Positions 61,971 to 64,000 of a stretch of 64,000 bases of DNA are shown here, piece after piece. The notes beneath the pieces were generated by a model, which saw only the letters and a list, made by a program, of their open reading frames with translations, was not told where the DNA came from and ran no database searches. Position 1 is the first letter of the stretch; each line of letters opens with the position of its first letter. The position numbers and the translations under genes are program-made. The stretch comes from Desulfovibrio sp. X2 (GTDB lineage Bacteria; Desulfobacterota; Desulfovibrionia; Desulfovibrionales; Desulfovibrionaceae), in assembly GCF_000422205.1 (NCBI RefSeq), contig NZ_ATHV01000004.1, forward strand, positions 1-64,000, given 5' to 3'.

Positions 61971-64000
61971 CCGGACTCTTCGGCCGCATCGCGGCCTGGC
62001 TGCGCGAGAAGCGCGAGGCGCGCGCACGCGGGGCGCTCGATGCCCTGAAGGCCCGCTACCACACCTTCCGCGTGCTCCTGGCCAACAACGAGCGCGCCCT
62101 TTCCCTCATCTGCGCCCTGGACGCGGAGCTGCGCGGCGGCGACTTCCACGGCTCCGCCTGCGGCGGATCGGAGGAGAGCACCGCGGCCAAGATCGAGGAC
62201 CTCATCGGCGTGACCTACGAGCTGTCCGAGGGGCTGAACCTTCTGACCTACGACGCGCACGGCGGGCTCTTCACGGTGCACGCGCGGCTGGCCGCGGACA
62301 TCCGCGAGCTGACCTCGCACCTGGACGAGCTGCGCGAGGAGACGCCGCTCTCCCTGCCGCTCTCGGCCCCGGAGGCCGCCTCCGAGCGCCTGGCCGGGGG
62401 CAAGGCGGCCTCCCTGGCGCGGCTTGCGCGCGCGGGCCTTCCCGTGCCGCAGGGCTTCGTCATGACCACGGAGGCGGGCCGCCTCTTCCTGCGCGAGTCG
62501 GGCCTGGACATGGCCGTGCGCCGCCGCCTGCGCGAGGCCCAGTCCGGCCGCAAGAGCCTCGAGCAGGCCATGGCCGCGCTCGAGGAAGACATCATGGCCG
62601 CGCCCCTGCCGCCCGCCGTGGCCAAGGCCCTGCACGAGGGCTTCGCGGCCTGCGTGGACGAAAGGACGCCCGGCGCGGGCATCTCCGCGCGCAGCAGCGC
62701 CCGGGTGGAGGACAGGCCGGGCCAGTCCTTCGCCGGACAGTTTCTGAGCATCCTGAACGTGACCTCGCCCGCGGCCCTGGAAGAGGCCTACCGCCGCGTG
62801 CTGGCCGGAAACTTCGCGCCGCGCGCCGTGAGCTACCGCCTGCAGGCCGGGCTGCCCGCGCAGGACGCGGGCATGGCCGTGCTCTGCCAGCGCATGGTCC
62901 CGGCCCGGACCGCGGGCGTGCTCTACACCCTGGACCCGTCCGCCCCGCCGTCCAAGGACGCGGCCGCGGACGGCCACATGCTGCTGAGCGCCGCGCCGGG
63001 CCTGGGCACCCAGGTGGTGGACGGCTCGGGCGCGGTGGACACCTACCGCCCGCCGCGCGGCCAGGGTGTCGCCGGACCGAGCGTGATCGGAGCCAAGGGC
63101 ATGCGCGTGGTGGCCGCAAACGGCGGCGGTCTGCGCGAGGAGGACGTGGCCGGGGAGGAACGCGACGCGCCCCTCCTCGACCAGGACGCCATCGAGCGGC
63201 TGGCCGCGCTCGGCCGCTTCATCGAGAGCCTGGCCGGGACGCCGCAGGACATCGAGTGGGCCATGGACGGCGAGGGCGTGATCCACGTCCTGCAGTCGCG
63301 CGCCGTGCCCCTGCCCCAGGCCGGGCGACGCATGGCCGAGGAGCTTTCCGGGCACGTGCTGCACCAGGGCGGCGTGACCGCCGCGCCGGGCCGGGCCGTG
63401 GGCCGCGCGCGCGTGCTGCACTCCGCGCAGGACATCGCCGCGGCCGAGCAGGAAGGAAACGGCGCCAAGGCCGCGCCCCTGGTGCTGGTCATGCGCCAGA
63501 GCCTGGTGGACGCGGCACGCCTGCTGCCGCGCGCGGCCGCGGTGGTGGTCGAGTTCGGCAACCCCACGGACCACCTCTCCTGCGTTGCGCGCGAGGCGGG
63601 CGTGCCCATGCTCACGGGCGCCACGGGCGCCGAGGCCGCGGTGGCGGACGGCGCCTGGGTGGTGGTGGACGCGGACAGGGGCGAGGTTTTGGCCGTGCCG
63701 CCCGAGGCCCTGCCGGGCCTGGCAGAGCTTGCGCCAAGGCGCCCCGCCCCGGCCGCGCCCGAGCTTGGCCACGCGCCCTCGCCCGAGCTCGCCAGGCTGC
63801 GCGACCTCGTGGAGCCGCTGCACCTGACCGACGCCTACGGACCGACCTTCAGCATCCGCGAGTGCGCCTCGCTGCACGACATCGTGCGCTACTGCCACGA
63901 GAAGGCGGTGCTGGCCATGTTCGAGGCGGGCGACGAGACGCTGGAGGAGGCCTCCTCCCTGGTGCGCAGGCTGGACGAGGACGTGCCGCTGCATTTCCTG
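61967..64000 (+). CDS. PEP-synthase-like protein (paralog 3), incomplete at the right edge
   Basis: The first 678 codons of a protein that continues past the window; no stop occurs to base 64000. The helical N-terminal domain is recognisable but diverged (YHTFRVLLANNERALSLICALD). The ATP-grasp part is complete: GGKAASLARLARAGLPVPQGF, ISARSSARVEDRPGQSFAGQF, VLCQRMVPARTAGVLYTLDP, and DIEWAMDGEGVIHVLQSRAV. The phosphohistidine motif reads NPTDHLSCVARE (His near 534), with Asp in place of the usual Gly. The C-terminal domain begins SIRECASLHDIVRYCHEK. The ATG overlaps the stop of paralog 2. Expected total length is about 860 residues by analogy. Confidence 0.82.
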   Translation, partial: MTGLFGRIAAWLREKREARARGALDALKARYHTFRVLLANNERALSLICALDAELRGGDFHGSACGGSEESTAAKIEDLIGVTYELSEGLNLLTYDAHGGLFTVHARLAADIRELTSHLDELREETPLSLPLSAPEAASERLAGGKAASLARLARAGLPVPQGFVMTTEAGRLFLRESGLDMAVRRRLREAQSGRKSLEQAMAALEEDIMAAPLPPAVAKALHEGFAACVDERTPGAGISARSSARVEDRPGQSFAGQFLSILNVTSPAALEEAYRRVLAGNFAPRAVSYRLQAGLPAQDAGMAVLCQRMVPARTAGVLYTLDPSAPPSKDAAADGHMLLSAAPGLGTQVVDGSGAVDTYRPPRGQGVAGPSVIGAKGMRVVAANGGGLREEDVAGEERDAPLLDQDAIERLAALGRFIESLAGTPQDIEWAMDGEGVIHVLQSRAVPLPQAGRRMAEELSGHVLHQGGVTAAPGRAVGRARVLHSAQDIAAAEQEGNGAKAAPLVLVMRQSLVDAARLLPRAAAVVVEFGNPTDHLSCVAREAGVPMLTGATGAEAAVADGAWVVVDADRGEVLAVPPEALPGLAELAPRRPAPAAPELGHAPSPELARLRDLVEPLHLTDAYGPTFSIRECASLHDIVRYCHEKAVLAMFEAGDETLEEASSLVRRLDEDVPLHFL

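Noticed and set aside
58791-62027. A 1078-codon minus-strand open frame opposite the PEP-synthase-like genes
   Set aside because: Antisense artefact of high GC; the plus-strand proteins carry clear domain motifs and overlapping starts.

Overview
The window is about 64 kb of GC-rich bacterial chromosome. Gene density is high, coding uses G/C-ending codons heavily, and adjacent genes often overlap by 1-4 bases (ATGA, GTGA, TAATG, TAGTG). The gene families point to a sulfate-reducer-like Desulfovibrionaceae: a bacterioferritin of the Desulfovibrio type, several sigma-54 activators, FolE2, LarB, NikR, a split-GcvP glycine cleavage system and PEP-utilising kinase paralogs. This placement is inference; no rRNA or sulfate-reduction gene lies in the window.

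Layout. 0.4-3.1 kb (minus): a class I aminotransferase and a sigma-54 activator with a dead receiver domain. 3.5-11.3 kb (plus): LarB, two glycosyltransferases, a PAP2 phosphatase, a UDP-galactopyranose mutase of eukaryotic type, an M24 peptidase, a small DUF4911-like protein and a quinone oxidoreductase. 11.5-14.9 kb (minus): an orphan PEP-CTERM protein, an isoprenylcysteine-methyltransferase-like membrane protein and a chemoreceptor. 15.4-26.1 kb (plus): tRNA-Gly(CCC), then the translation/RNA-decay operon rimP-nusA-ylxR-infB-DUF503-rbfA-nrnA-truB-rpsO-pnp. 26.2-31.0 kb (minus): a partner-switching signalling group (Hpt-STAS, a fused HATPase-STAS protein, receiver-PP2C), a lipoprotein and a MEMO-family protein. 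31.2-32.2 kb: an arginase-family enzyme. 32.4-32.8 kb: three tandem copies of a palindromic element. 32.8-38.5 kb: a long TPR protein, a second sigma-54 activator and a divergent VWA-OmpA protein. 38.6-43.0 kb (minus): bacterioferritin, a lone flagellar rod-like protein, FolE2, NikR, an AT-rich PD-(D/E)XK nuclease and a methyltransferase. 43.2-47.9 kb (plus): gcvH-gcvPA-gcvPB-lpd. 48.4-50.6 kb: a PilZ protein, an AraC regulator and a cupin.

50.9-64.0 kb holds the most unusual block. A histidine kinase and an NtrC-type regulator (minus) diverge from a plus-strand operon with a near-consensus sigma-54 promoter and two spaced dyads upstream. That operon encodes a universal stress protein, a TauE-type exporter, an Alph_Pro_TM-like membrane protein, a PEP-synthase-like protein, a lone receiver, a second PEP-synthase-like protein with a decayed ATP-grasp half, and a third that runs off the window. 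The three paralogs share extra N- and C-terminal domains not found in ordinary PEP synthase, so I read them as a phosphotransfer or signalling module, not three metabolic enzymes.

Non-coding structure is rich. There are four copies of a two-hairpin element starting GCCTCCGGCGG just after stop codons, four copies of a ~125-bp MITE-like palindrome in convergent gaps, and part of another 3'-end element at the left edge.
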